Of a DNA stretch of 64,000 nt, positions 1 through 9,073 are shown in pieces. Below the pieces are notes generated by a model. That model did no database searches, was not told the origin of the DNA, and saw only the letters and a list, made by a program, of their open reading frames with translations. Numbering within the stretch: position 1 is the first letter of the stretch; each line of letters opens with the position of its first letter. The stretch is from Vreelandella neptunia. Its GTDB lineage: Bacteria > Pseudomonadota > Gammaproteobacteria > Pseudomonadales > Halomonadaceae. Location: NCBI RefSeq assembly GCF_034479615.1, contig NZ_CP140255.1, forward strand, positions 3,534,001 to 3,598,000, given 5' to 3'. The translations under genes were made by a program, and so were the position numbers.

Positions 1-68
1 CCTGTCGGGCTTGACCGATCGTCGCGAGATGCACGGATTCGCAGTAGATCAGTGTTAAGTCCGACAGG
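1..68. repeat. 68-bp inverted-repeat element next to polA
   Basis: Bases 1-15 and 54-68 form an inverted repeat matching at 13 of 15 positions, with 38 bases between the arms. It lies just downstream of the polA stop codon. It could act as the polA terminator, although no T-run follows it on the minus strand within the window, or it could be a small repeated element. The window starts at its first base, so the left edge may be cut. Confidence 0.5.
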
Positions 69-71
69 CTG

Positions 72-2861
72 CTAGTGCGCCTCATCCCAATTGGCGCCAC
101 TCTCGGCTTCCACAATTAGCGGCACTTTCAGTTCAGCCGCGCCCTGCATGCGCTTTTGCACCTGCTCGATAAACGCCTCGACCTGCTTCTCGGCTACCTC
201 AAACACAAGCTCATCGTGCACCTGCATGACCATCAGCGCATCGAACTCGCCTTCCGCGAGCCATGCATCCACGTCGATCATCGCCTGCTTGATAATGTCG
301 GCGGCAGTGCCCTGCATCGGCGCGTTAATCGCAGTGCGCTCGGCGCCTTGGCGGCGGTTACGGTTTTGCGACTGAATTTCCGGTAGATAAAGCCGCCGCC
401 CCAGCACGGTTTCGACAAAACCATCCTCCGCCGCTTGAGAGCGAATACGCTCCATATAGCGGGCCACGCCGGGATAGCGGTCAAAGTAGCGATCAATATA
501 GGTTTGCGCCTGGTTGCGCTCGATATGAAACTGGCGGGACAGCCCCCAGGCACTCATGCCATAGATCAAACCAAAGTTGATCGCCTTGGCGCTGCGGCGC
601 TGATCGCCAGAGACCTTTTCAAGGGAGGTGCCGAAGACTTCCGCCGCCGTGGCGGTGTGAATATCACGCCCTTCGGCAAACGCTTCCAACAGCCCTTTAT
701 CTTCAGATAAATGCGCCATAATGCGCAGCTCAATTTGCGAGTAATCGGCGGCGACAATACGGTAGCCGGGGCGGGCAATAAACGCCTGACGAATTTTGCG
801 TCCCTCTTCGGTACGGATGGGGATGTTCTGTAAATTGGGATCCGACGACGACAGCCGCCCGGTCGCGGTGACCGCTTGATGGTAGCTGGTGTGTACCCGA
901 CCAGTGGCTTTATTGAGCAAGCGGGGTAGCTTATCGGTGTAGGTGGACTTCAGTTTGGCCAGCCCCCGATGCTGCATAATAACCTTGGGCAGCGGGTAAT
1001 CCAGCGCCAGTTCCTCCAGAACGCCTTCGGCGGTGGAGGGTGCGCCTTTGGGCGTTTTCTTGAGCACCGGGATTTTCTGCTCTTCAAACAGAATTTGCCC
1101 CAACTGCTTGGGCGAGCCGAGATTAAATTCGCGCCCGGCCAGCTCAAACGCCTCGCGTTCTAATTCGCCAATGCGCTGCTCTAACTGTTGGCTCTGTTTG
1201 TGCAGTAGCTCGGCATCTACCGCTACCCCGTTGCGTTCAATGCGCGAGAGCACCTTGATCAGCGGTAGCTCGATATTGTCTAACACTTCGGCCAGGCGCC
1301 CTTCGCTTTCGACCTGGGGACGCAACGTTTGCTGCAGCCGCAGGGTAATATCAACATCTTCGCAGGCATAAGGCGCCGCTTGTTCCAGGGCGATCTGGTT
1401 AAAGGTCAACTGCTTGGCGCCCTTACCGGCAATCTCTTCAAAGGAGATGGTCTTTTCACCCAGATACTTGAGCGCCAGCGAATCCATATCGTGCCGGGTG
1501 GCGGTGGAGTTGAGCACATAGGAGGCCAGCATGGTGTCAGCAAAAGGGCCTGCCACGGAAATCGCATAGTTGGCCAGCACGGAAATGTCGTACTTGAGGT
1601 TTTGGCCAATCTTGGTTTTTGTCGGGTCTTCCAGCAGCGGTTTTAGCGCCGCCAGCACCGTTTTGCGGTCAAGCTGCTTAGGTGCATCCAGGTAGTCGTG
1701 GGCAAGCGGAATATAAGCCGCCTCCCTCGCTTCCAGCGAAAAGCCAACCCCGACGATTTCTGCGTCCATGTAATTAAGGCTGGTGGTTTCCAGATCAAAG
1801 CAGAAGCGCTCGGCGTTTTGCAGTCGATCCAGCCAGCGCTCGAAGTCTGCCTGTTCGAGAATGACCTGATCTTCACGGACAGAGGCTTGCACAAAAGTGC
1901 TCGCATTCTCGGATTCGCTACTAACTTCCTCGGCGCTTGCAGGCGCAGGCTCGCCGCCTTTAACGTCATCCACACCTTCGTCTTTGCCTTCCAGCAGCTC
2001 GCCCAGCCACTGGCGGAACTCCATCTCTTTATACAGGGTGACCAACGCTTCACGATCCGGATGGGCAATATCTAAATCGTCCAAGCCCACCGGCAACTCG
2101 CAGTCGACTTTGATGGTGGCCAACTGATAGGAGAGAAACGCCTGCTCGCGATGCTCTTCAAGCTTCTTGGGCAGGGTTTTGGCGCCCCGGAAGGTGAGCG
2201 TTTTTACTCGCTCTAAATCGCCATAAATGGTCTCCAGCCCACCACCCATGCCTTGTAGCAGGCCGATAGCGGTTTTTTCCCCTACGCCGGGCACGCCGGG
2301 AATGTTATCCACCTTGTCACCCATCAGGGCGAGAAAATCGATAATCAATGCGGGCGGCAGGCCGAATTTTTCTTCTACGCCCGCCTCGTCCAGGGTTTCA
2401 TCCTTCATGGTATTCACCAGGGTGATATGGGCATTGACCAGTTGCGCCATATCCTTATCGCCGGTGGAGATCACTGCATCGCGGCCCGCCTGGGTGGCGT
2501 GATGGGCCAGGGTGCCAATCACATCGTCCGCTTCGACGCCTTCAATACACAGCAGCGGCAGGCCCAGCGCTTTTACGCAGGCGTGCAGTGGCGCGATCTG
2601 GCTGCGCAGATCATCAGGCATCGGCGGACGGTGCGCTTTATAGTCGCTGTACAGGTCATCACGGAAGGTTTTGCCCGGCGCGTCAAACACCACGGCCATA
2701 GGGCTTTCAGGGTAATCCTTAATCAGCCGCTTGAGCATGTTCAACACGCCCTTCACCGCGCCCGTTGGCTGACCATTGGAGGTCGTTAGCGGCGGCAGCG
2801 CATGAAAGGCACGGTACAGATAGGAAGAGCCATCGACGAGGACGATCGGAGCGCGAGCCAT
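72..2861 (-). CDS. polA: DNA polymerase I
   Basis: This 929-residue protein is DNA polymerase I, which removes RNA primers, fills gaps in lagging-strand synthesis and acts in excision repair. The N-terminus LVDGSSYLYRAFHALPPLT is the 5'-3' exonuclease (FEN) domain, with GDKVDNIPGVPGVGEKTA as its helix-hairpin-helix. The middle holds an intact 3'-5' exonuclease (FDLETTSLNY, near residue 355). The C-terminal polymerase has motif A (VAADYSQIELR), motif B (RRSAKAINFGLIYGMS) and motif C (MQVHDELVFE). Length matches E. coli PolA (928 aa). An in-frame TTG lies two codons upstream, but the ATG at 2861 aligns with the family start. It is transcribed away from thrB. Confidence 0.98.
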   Translation of the reverse strand: MARAPIVLVDGSSYLYRAFHALPPLTTSNGQPTGAVKGVLNMLKRLIKDYPESPMAVVFDAPGKTFRDDLYSDYKAHRPPMPDDLRSQIAPLHACVKALGLPLLCIEGVEADDVIGTLAHHATQAGRDAVISTGDKDMAQLVNAHITLVNTMKDETLDEAGVEEKFGLPPALIIDFLALMGDKVDNIPGVPGVGEKTAIGLLQGMGGGLETIYGDLERVKTLTFRGAKTLPKKLEEHREQAFLSYQLATIKVDCELPVGLDDLDIAHPDREALVTLYKEMEFRQWLGELLEGKDEGVDDVKGGEPAPASAEEVSSESENASTFVQASVREDQVILEQADFERWLDRLQNAERFCFDLETTSLNYMDAEIVGVGFSLEAREAAYIPLAHDYLDAPKQLDRKTVLAALKPLLEDPTKTKIGQNLKYDISVLANYAISVAGPFADTMLASYVLNSTATRHDMDSLALKYLGEKTISFEEIAGKGAKQLTFNQIALEQAAPYACEDVDITLRLQQTLRPQVESEGRLAEVLDNIELPLIKVLSRIERNGVAVDAELLHKQSQQLEQRIGELEREAFELAGREFNLGSPKQLGQILFEEQKIPVLKKTPKGAPSTAEGVLEELALDYPLPKVIMQHRGLAKLKSTYTDKLPRLLNKATGRVHTSYHQAVTATGRLSSSDPNLQNIPIRTEEGRKIRQAFIARPGYRIVAADYSQIELRIMAHLSEDKGLLEAFAEGRDIHTATAAEVFGTSLEKVSGDQRRSAKAINFGLIYGMSAWGLSRQFHIERNQAQTYIDRYFDRYPGVARYMERIRSQAAEDGFVETVLGRRLYLPEIQSQNRNRRQGAERTAINAPMQGTAADIIKQAMIDVDAWLAEGEFDALMVMQVHDELVFEVAEKQVEAFIEQVQKRMQGAAELKVPLIVEAESGANWDEAH

Positions 2862-3040
2862 AACCAAGTTCCATTGTTAAATAAAATTGCTTCAAAGAAT
2901 TGCCAATAAGAGTGACTCATATGATACGCGTTGCACAGGCAGCCTGCAGAACCAAACTCGACTCTCTTATCACAACAACGCTGCCAACTGAGCGACCAAG
3001 CCGCTACAATAATGGGCTTAGCAACCTGGGCGAGACTCTC

Positions 3041-4000
3041 ATGGCTGTATTTACTCCGCTTAGCGACGCACAGGTCGCCGCGTTTTTAGAAAAATTTGAT
3101 GTGGGCAGTTTTGTTTCCCTTAAGGGAGTCGCGAACGGCACCGAAAATTCGACATTTTTTGTGACTACCGACCACCGCGAGCTGGTGTTAACCCTGTTCG
3201 AACAGGGCGAGCACGCGGAACTGCCGTTCTTTGTCGAACTGCTGGACTACTTGGACGAGCACCGTTTACCGGTGCCCGGCACGATTCACGATCGTGAAGG
3301 GATCGCGCTGCATAGCCTGGAGGGCAAGCCGGCGCTGCTATTTCCGCGCCTGCCTGGCCGCCATCCAGAAGCGCCCAATTTAGCCCAATGCCGTGCCTTA
3401 GGCGATACTTTGGGTCGCCTACACGTGGTCTCAAAACATTTTCCCGGCCACCGCCCCAACCCGCGGGATCTCAACTGGCTGCACGTGATGCACCATAAAG
3501 TTTTGAGTTACCTAAGCCCCGCGGATCAAACGTTGATGAAGGACGAAGTCGACGATTTCGAAAGCGCCTTTATGCAACACGGTGAATTGCCCCAAGGCGC
3601 CCTGCATGGTGATCTGTTTCGCGACAACACCCTGTTTGAGGGTGACCAGCTTGGCGGTATTATCGACTTTTATAACGGCTGCACTGGGGATCTTCTGTTT
3701 GATCTGGCGATTGTGGTCAACGACTGGGCCTCTAATGACGATGGCACGCTCAACGCTGAGCGCTACAATACGCTGTTGAGCGCCTACCTGGCGCGCAGGC
3801 CGTTAACGGCAGATGAACGGGAGCTATGGCCCACCATGCTGCGCATGACAGCACTGCGCTACTGGCTGTCACGCCTGCTGGTGGTCTATGTTGACCCTCC
3901 GGCCCACGATTTGACGCCCCACGACCCCGAGCGTTTTCGAACCATATTAACTGCGCGCATTGCCCACGGTGCACTGCCGCTACCTGAGGTTTCTGCATGA
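3041..4000 (+). CDS. thrB: homoserine kinase, type II (ThrB)
   Basis: This 319-residue protein phosphorylates homoserine in threonine biosynthesis. It belongs to the aminoglycoside-phosphotransferase-like fold used by pseudomonads and relatives, not to the GHMP kinases. The catalytic loop is LHGDLFRDN and the metal site is IIDFYNGC, followed by DLLFDLAIVVNDW. An upstream ATG at 2900 would add about 47 poorly conserved residues; the start at 3041 gives the N-terminus MAVFTPLSDAQVAAFL, typical of the family. Its TGA stop overlaps the speA start by four bases (ATGA), so the two are probably co-transcribed and translationally coupled. Confidence 0.93.
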   Translation: MAVFTPLSDAQVAAFLEKFDVGSFVSLKGVANGTENSTFFVTTDHRELVLTLFEQGEHAELPFFVELLDYLDEHRLPVPGTIHDREGIALHSLEGKPALLFPRLPGRHPEAPNLAQCRALGDTLGRLHVVSKHFPGHRPNPRDLNWLHVMHHKVLSYLSPADQTLMKDEVDDFESAFMQHGELPQGALHGDLFRDNTLFEGDQLGGIIDFYNGCTGDLLFDLAIVVNDWASNDDGTLNAERYNTLLSAYLARRPLTADERELWPTMLRMTALRYWLSRLLVVYVDPPAHDLTPHDPERFRTILTARIAHGALPLPEVSA

Positions 4001-5913
4001 GTGTGATGGCTACGACTAGCCCTGCCCTTCGCGCACGGCGCACCTGGAATATCGATCAATGGGGTAGCGGTTACTTCGACGTGGATGACCAAGGCCAGGC
4101 CCTGGTGCGGCCGCTGGGTAGTGATGCCGAAGGCCCGGCACTACCGCTGAGCGGCTTGGTTCGTCAGCTGCAAAGTGCCGGGCTGCGCCTGCCGGTGCTG
4201 GTACGCTTTAGCGATATTCTTCACGATCGGGTGGAGCAGCTGTGTGGCGCTTTTGATGCCGCCATGAGCGACTGCGACTACCAGGGCGGCTACACCGCCG
4301 TTTATCCGATTAAAGTGAACCAGCAGCGCCGGGTGGTCGAAGAAATTCTGGCTACCGCCGAGCGCGGCAATGGCCGTGTGGGGCTGGAGGCGGGCAGTAA
4401 GCCGGAGCTGCTGGCCGTGCTGGCGCTTTCCGACGGCGGCTCCTCGCTGATTGTCTGCAATGGCTACAAAGACCGCGAGTATGTGCGGCTTGCGCTGCTG
4501 GGTGAAAAACTCGGCCACAAGGTCTATTTGGTGGTCGAAAAGCTCTCCGAGCTGCAGTTGATTTTGGAAGAGGCGAGAGAACTGGATGTTACTCCGCGTA
4601 TTGGCCTTCGCGCCCGCCTAGCCTCGGTGGGTAAAGGCAAATGGCAGAATACCGGCGGCGAGAAATCTAAGTTCGGCCTCACCGCCAGCCAAATTCTTGA
4701 GGTGGTAGACACGCTGCGTCGCGAGGAGGCGCTGGAAAGTCTTCAGCTGGTGCACTTCCACCTGGGCTCCCAGATCGCCAATATTCGCGATATTCAGCGC
4801 GGGCTGCGTGAGTGCGCGCGCTTCTACCAGAACCTGATGCAGCTGGGAGCGCCCATTGACACCGTGGACGTAGGCGGCGGTCTGGGCATCGATTACGAAG
4901 GCACTCGCTCGCGCAGCTTCTGCTCCGCCAACTACTCGATGCGTGAATACGCCCGTAACGTCGTCAGCGCCTTTGCCCAGCTGTGCCAAGAGGCGGATCT
5001 GCCCCAGCCTCATCTCATCAGCGAATCAGGCCGCGCGCTGACCGCCCACCATGCGGTGCTGATCACCAACGTGATTGGCGAAGAGCGTATTGATGACACC
5101 CCGCCTGAACGACACGCCCAAGAGGATACTCAAGTTGAGTTACTCTGGCGTGTGTTCGAACAACTCGCCACTGCCCAAGAACCGCGCATGTTGGTCGAAG
5201 CTTGGCACGACCTGCTTCAAGCTGTGAGCGAGTTGCAGGAACGTTTTGTGATGGGGTTGAGTGATATTACCGCCCGCGCTGAAGGCGAGCGGGTCTATAT
5301 GGCCGCCTGCGCGCGACTGCGCACCCAGCTGGATACCCGTAACCGTGCCCATCGGGAAATTATGGACGAGCTGGCGGAGAAGCTCGCCGATAAACTGTTC
5401 GTCAACTTCTCGCTGTTTCAATCAGTGCCTGACGTTTGGGGTATCGAGCAGATCTTCCCGGTACTGCCCCTTAGCGGGCTGGATCAAGCGCCCACCCGGC
5501 GGGCAGTGATTCAGGACATTACCTGCGACTCCGACGGCCGCATCGACAGCTATGTCGATGGCCAAGGCGTAGAGAGCACCCTGCCGCTTCCAGAGTGGGC
5601 TTCAGAGGATGAACGCTGGCTGGGGTTCTTCCTGGTGGGCGCCTATCAGGAAATTCTTGGCGACCTACACAACCTGTTCGGCGACACCGACTCCGTAGAC
5701 GCTGCGCTCAATGCAGATGGCGAGTGGACGCTATCCAACCCGCTAGCCGGGGACTCGGTGGCCCAGGTGCTTGCCTACGTCAACTTCAATGCCAATGTGC
5801 TCAAGCAGAAGCTTACCGACCAGCTAGCCGCAAGCGGCTTTACTGCTGACGAGCAAGCGCGCTTCGCAGCGAGCCTAAGCGAAGGGCTGGAAGGCTACAC
5901 CTATCTTGAATAA
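3997..5913 (+). CDS. speA: biosynthetic arginine decarboxylase
   Basis: This 638-residue PLP enzyme converts arginine to agmatine, the first step of the arginine route to putrescine. The PLP lysine lies in YPIKVNQQRRVVEEI (about residue 108). Further family signatures are VHFHLGSQIANIRDI, VDVGGGLGIDYEG and LISESGRALTAHHAVLI. The length agrees with SpeA (about 630-660 aa). The start overlaps thrB by four bases. The stop codon lies inside the first copy of a short tandem repeat. The protein is acidic, as is usual for salt-adapted bacteria. Confidence 0.96.
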   Translation: MSVMATTSPALRARRTWNIDQWGSGYFDVDDQGQALVRPLGSDAEGPALPLSGLVRQLQSAGLRLPVLVRFSDILHDRVEQLCGAFDAAMSDCDYQGGYTAVYPIKVNQQRRVVEEILATAERGNGRVGLEAGSKPELLAVLALSDGGSSLIVCNGYKDREYVRLALLGEKLGHKVYLVVEKLSELQLILEEARELDVTPRIGLRARLASVGKGKWQNTGGEKSKFGLTASQILEVVDTLRREEALESLQLVHFHLGSQIANIRDIQRGLRECARFYQNLMQLGAPIDTVDVGGGLGIDYEGTRSRSFCSANYSMREYARNVVSAFAQLCQEADLPQPHLISESGRALTAHHAVLITNVIGEERIDDTPPERHAQEDTQVELLWRVFEQLATAQEPRMLVEAWHDLLQAVSELQERFVMGLSDITARAEGERVYMAACARLRTQLDTRNRAHREIMDELAEKLADKLFVNFSLFQSVPDVWGIEQIFPVLPLSGLDQAPTRRAVIQDITCDSDGRIDSYVDGQGVESTLPLPEWASEDERWLGFFLVGAYQEILGDLHNLFGDTDSVDAALNADGEWTLSNPLAGDSVAQVLAYVNFNANVLKQKLTDQLAASGFTADEQARFAASLSEGLEGYTYLE

Positions 5914-5984
5914 CCGATCTTGAATAACCGATCTTGAATAACCGATCTTGAAACTCAGTCTTGAACAGCTCGTCTTGAATAGCC
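5905..5984 (+). repeat. tandem 14-bp repeat spanning the speA stop codon
   Basis: The unit CTTGAATAACCGAT occurs three times exactly (5905-5918, 5919-5932, 5933-5946). Three degenerate copies follow, beginning CTTGAAACT, CTTGAACAG and CTTGAATAG. The first copy encodes the last residues Leu-Glu and the TAA stop of SpeA. This looks like local slippage expansion of the 3' end of the gene. A role in mRNA stability is possible but unproven. Confidence 0.85.
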
Positions 5985-6019
5985 CACACTAAATAGCAAG
6001 TGTTGGGTTATGCCAAACA

Positions 6020-6056
6020 GAAACGCCACCCTGATTTTTGGGGTGGCGTTTCTTTA
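6020..6056. terminator. bidirectional rho-independent terminator
   Basis: A 12-bp perfect stem (GAAACGCCACCC at 6020-6031 with GGGTGGCGTTTC at 6041-6052) carries a T-rich 3' side on the plus strand and A-rich sequence on the left. It lies between the convergent speA and fumarylacetoacetate-hydrolase genes and can end both transcripts. Confidence 0.9.
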
Positions 6057-6081
6057 CGATCCCACACTGTCTAGCAATTCG

Positions 6082-6747
6082 CTACTCGACAACGCTGGTT
6101 TCAACTTCCAAACCGCCGGTCAGGGTTAAACGTAATTTTGAACCGCGAACCAGTTCACCAACCCCTGAAGGCGTACCGGTCAAAATCACATCGCCCGGCT
6201 CCAATGTGAAGTGGCGGCTCATTTCGGCAACCAGCGTAGGTACCGCAAAAATCATATCAGCACCTTCACCATGCTGACGTTCTTCACCATCAATCTCAAG
6301 CGTGAATGCTAGTGCATTCCAGTTAGGAACACGGCTTAGCGGCAGAAACGCCGAAAGCGGACAAGCACCATCAAAGCCTTTAGCGATTTCCCAAGGGTGC
6401 CCTTTCTCTTTTAGCTTCGTCTGTACATCGCGTAGCGTTAGATCCATCGCTAACCCGATACCGACAATCGCACGCTCGGCTTCATCCAGGGTGGCGTGGG
6501 TTAAGGTTTCACCCACCAACAACGCAAGCTCGACTTCAAAATGCATGTCACCGAGTGAAAACGGCGGATCCAGCGGTTTAGCGAGATCCACAACGCTGGT
6601 GGAGGGCTTTATGAATAGCAGCGGCTCTGTGGGAACCGGATTATCCAACTCTTTCGCATGGTCAGCATAATTACGGCCAATGCAGACAACCTTGCCCAGC
6701 GGGTGGGGAAACTCCTGGCCATCGGTAAATTGTGGAACAAAACGCAT
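6082..6747 (-). CDS. fumarylacetoacetate hydrolase family protein
   Basis: This 221-residue protein is a single-domain member of the FAH superfamily (acylpyruvase / YcgM type), which cleaves or isomerises small 2-oxo acids using a divalent metal. Visible signatures are VVCIGRNYADHAKEL near the N-terminus, the metal-binding FEVELALLVGE (about residue 70) and DVILTGTPSGVGEL near the C-terminus. The frame opens at 6768, but AAGGAG sits properly spaced before the ATG at 6747, so that start was chosen. The exact substrate cannot be told from sequence. It is convergent with speA and shares its terminator. Confidence 0.9.
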   Translation of the reverse strand: MRFVPQFTDGQEFPHPLGKVVCIGRNYADHAKELDNPVPTEPLLFIKPSTSVVDLAKPLDPPFSLGDMHFEVELALLVGETLTHATLDEAERAIVGIGLAMDLTLRDVQTKLKEKGHPWEIAKGFDGACPLSAFLPLSRVPNWNALAFTLEIDGEERQHGEGADMIFAVPTLVAEMSRHFTLEPGDVILTGTPSGVGELVRGSKLRLTLTGGLEVETSVVE

Positions 6748-6865
6748 GGCGGGTATTCTCCTTCTCATTATGCGTGCCGCATTTGCAACGACAGGCGCAA
6801 CAGTTTACCCCACCTATACTAAGGTTCCACACCCTTCAGCCATGAATTTGTTTCCCCACTGCACG

Positions 6866-7885
6866 TTAGCGATATTGCTGAGCCTGCTGATCAGGGCTAT
6901 GAGCCAGGAAATCAGGCCGTTGTTTAGCCGCCGCATAAGGCTCCCGGCAGCGATTATCCTGGCGATTGAACACGAAGAAGACGTTGCTACGCGGATCAGG
7001 CGATAGGTTGGCGTTAGAAGCATGCAGCGTATTGCAATCAAACAGCAGCAAACCGCCCGCTTTGCCTTTTGGCGCTTCAATACCGTGTTCAGCCACTAGC
7101 TCGGTAAGTGCCTCGGGGCTTGGCACGCCAACTTCCTGTGCTTTCAGCGAGCTTTTGTGGTTATCCTCAGGCGTTTCCCCTAAGCACGGCACAAACTTTT
7201 TGTGCGAACCGGGAATCAACATTAACGGGCCGTTGAACTCATGGTTGTCGGTTAAGATCAGCGATGCGCTAACCGCGTGCATCGCAGGCATGCCATCTTC
7301 CGCGTGCCAGGTCTCAAAGTCGGAGTGCCAGTTAAAACCCTTACCGGCAAATCCAGGCTTATAGTTAATACGCGACTGATGCACATAAGGGTCGTCGCCA
7401 ATAATTTGACGAGCGGCGCCCGCGACACGCTCATCGCTGGCCAGCTTTCCCAACCGCTCAGAGAGGAAGTGCACCGCAAACAGCGAGCGGATTTCCTGGC
7501 TCTCTGGCTCAGTGACACTGAAGTCTTGATTGAGATATTCATCGTTGCTCATCAGCGCCTTCATTTCCTGGCGCAGCTCTTCAAGCTCTGCGCCTTCAAT
7601 GAGGTTGGGAATAAACAGAAACCCTTTACGCTCAAACTCATCAAGTTGCGCCTGGCTTAAAGGGCCGGAAAGCTGACGCCCCTTAACCACTGCATCTTGG
7701 CGTGGCAGCCAGGTTTGTGCAGGAGCACTGGCTAAGCGCGACGGGTAGGCATCCTGACCCTGTGTCCGCTGACCCTGCGTACTGCGAACGTTCCTATTAG
7801 TAGTATGAACGTTAGGTGTATCGGCCATTTCGCTATATTGCTTATGGGCGGTTACAGCATTTAGCGGTGTGCTTTTGACTGTCAT
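6866..7885 (-). CDS. ectD: ectoine hydroxylase (EctD)
   Basis: This 339-residue Fe(II)/2-oxoglutarate dioxygenase hydroxylates the compatible solute ectoine to 5-hydroxyectoine. The family signature FNWHSDFETWHAEDGMP supplies the first two iron ligands (His and Asp of HSD). LLFDCNTLHASNANLS supplies the distal His, and SNVFFVFNR completes the core. The first 55 residues are a variable leader before the conserved part. AAGGAG precedes the ATG by about ten bases. No ectABC genes adjoin it, so hydroxylation is encoded apart from synthesis, as in Halomonas. It is strong evidence for a halophilic host. Confidence 0.95.
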   Translation of the reverse strand: MTVKSTPLNAVTAHKQYSEMADTPNVHTTNRNVRSTQGQRTQGQDAYPSRLASAPAQTWLPRQDAVVKGRQLSGPLSQAQLDEFERKGFLFIPNLIEGAELEELRQEMKALMSNDEYLNQDFSVTEPESQEIRSLFAVHFLSERLGKLASDERVAGAARQIIGDDPYVHQSRINYKPGFAGKGFNWHSDFETWHAEDGMPAMHAVSASLILTDNHEFNGPLMLIPGSHKKFVPCLGETPEDNHKSSLKAQEVGVPSPEALTELVAEHGIEAPKGKAGGLLLFDCNTLHASNANLSPDPRSNVFFVFNRQDNRCREPYAAAKQRPDFLAHSPDQQAQQYR

Positions 7886-8039
7886 CTAATCCACTCCTTG
7901 TATGATTAGGTTTCAGATCGAACATATTGCACGTATAAAGATTAGCGTACATATAAACAAAGAGCACGGTTGTAACGTCGTGCAGGCAGTAGCCTAGACC
8001 ACTAAAATTCCCTCGCAAGGCATAATTTCTGGTTTGATA

Positions 8040-8052
8040 ACGTAGGTTACGT
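8040..8052. promoter_or_regulatory. 13-bp palindrome, possible operator
   Basis: ACGTAGGTTACGT is a perfect inverted repeat (5-bp arms, 3-bp spacer) between the divergent ectD and lipoprotein genes, followed by an A-run. It may be a regulator-binding site, but no regulator gene is nearby and the arms are short. Confidence 0.3.
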
Positions 8053-8155
8053 GAAAAAAATTGAAAAGTGGCTTGTTAGGCAATAAGTCACCTAAACAGC
8101 TCACTTCAAGCCACAATGATAGCGGCTAATGTTACTCATCTTTTTATCTAACTAA

Positions 8156-8629
8156 ATGGGAAATCATGCTTTGAAAAGGCGGCTACCGAATTATGGATTT
8201 ATCAGCGCGCTATTAATAACCGCCGGGTGCTCCTCAGCAACAATGGATACCCACGAGACAGCGCATCACCCTAATGAAGCATTGATCAACACCTACTGGA
8301 AGCTGGTGACGCTTGATGGAGCGCCGGTCGTCACCCATGAGAATTTCCGTGAAGCGCATTTGGTTCTTCATCAAGAGGCTTCCCGCTTAGCCGGCGCTAC
8401 CGGCTGTAATACCCTGATGGGCAGCTACCTGATGGCAAACGATCGCATCGCATTTGGGCAAATCGCCAGCACTAAAATGGCCTGCCCTGCGCCTCAAATG
8501 AAAACTGAGCGAAATTTTCTAGCCGCACTCAAGCAAGTAACAGCATGGAGTGTGGATGGCTCAAAGCTTGTGCTGCTGGGCGATGACAGTGAACCATTGG
8601 CGGCCTTCGAGGCAGTGCATCTTTATTAG
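8156..8629 (+). CDS. META-domain lipoprotein (HslJ-like)
   Basis: This 157-residue protein is a predicted lipoprotein of the META / HslJ family. The N-terminus is basic (KRRLPNYG), then hydrophobic (FISALLITAGC), ending in a lipobox with the modified Cys at about residue 25. The mature part has the family pattern: NTYWKLVTLDGAPV, GATGCNTLMGSYL and STKMACPAPQMKTERNFLAAL. HslJ-type proteins are linked to envelope stress, and the exact function is unknown. It is probably the last core gene before the tRNA scar. No clear terminator follows. Confidence 0.8.
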   Translation: MGNHALKRRLPNYGFISALLITAGCSSATMDTHETAHHPNEALINTYWKLVTLDGAPVVTHENFREAHLVLHQEASRLAGATGCNTLMGSYLMANDRIAFGQIASTKMACPAPQMKTERNFLAALKQVTAWSVDGSKLVLLGDDSEPLAAFEAVHLY

Positions 8630-8788
8630 CACTATGGGCAGGCAACATTATCTTTAAGGTTATAACATTGGCTGGTTATCTGACGTATATGCTGATGAAA
8701 GCAAGCATTATGGATAGCTCGTTATCCACAGGCATATCTAAGTAGTGGGTGTGGATAACGTCAATACTGGATAGATACTACAGATACG

Positions 8789-8812
8789 AAAAAGCCGCCC
8801 TTTCGGACGGCT
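8789..8812 (-). terminator. rho-independent terminator of the former tRNA-Thr gene
   Basis: On the minus strand the sequence reads AGCCGTCC, loop GAAA, GGGCGGCT and then a T-run. The stem has one G-T wobble that pairs only in the minus-strand RNA. It lies 42 bases beyond the CCA end of the tRNA-Thr fragment and is read in the same direction, so it is most likely the original tRNA terminator. Confidence 0.75.
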
Positions 8813-8853
8813 TAATCTAATTCTCTAACGCTTAACTTTTAACCACTAATTAG

Positions 8854-8901
8854 TGGTGCCGACACCAGGAGTCGAACCCGGGACCTACTGATTACAAGTC
8901 A
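8854..8901 (-). other. tRNA-Thr(TGT) 3' fragment, attachment-site scar
   Basis: Read on the minus strand, this is the 3' portion of a tRNA-Thr gene: anticodon loop CTTGTAA (anticodon TGT), the 3' side of the anticodon stem, the variable loop, T-arm GGGTTCGACTCC and acceptor end GTCGGCACCA. It closely matches the bacterial tRNA-Thr(TGT) consensus. Upstream of the anticodon loop the match collapses: the 5' stem could pair only through wobbles, and no D-arm follows. An integrase gene starts about 170 bases away, so this is read as one att site of an element inserted in the tRNA. The other att copy and intact tRNA were not seen here. Confidence 0.82.
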
Positions 8902-9073
8902 ACCTAATTAATGACTTATGTAGTCACATACTGTGTTAGCTAGAACTGCGTACCACATTATAAGCCACTGATACTACGTGTCAAATTCGGTTTATTTTGT
9001 AATTTGCCATGCCGTTTCCTCTCATTGGATCTCATATAGTGTCACGAGAAACGGCACGCATACGGTACGCAAA

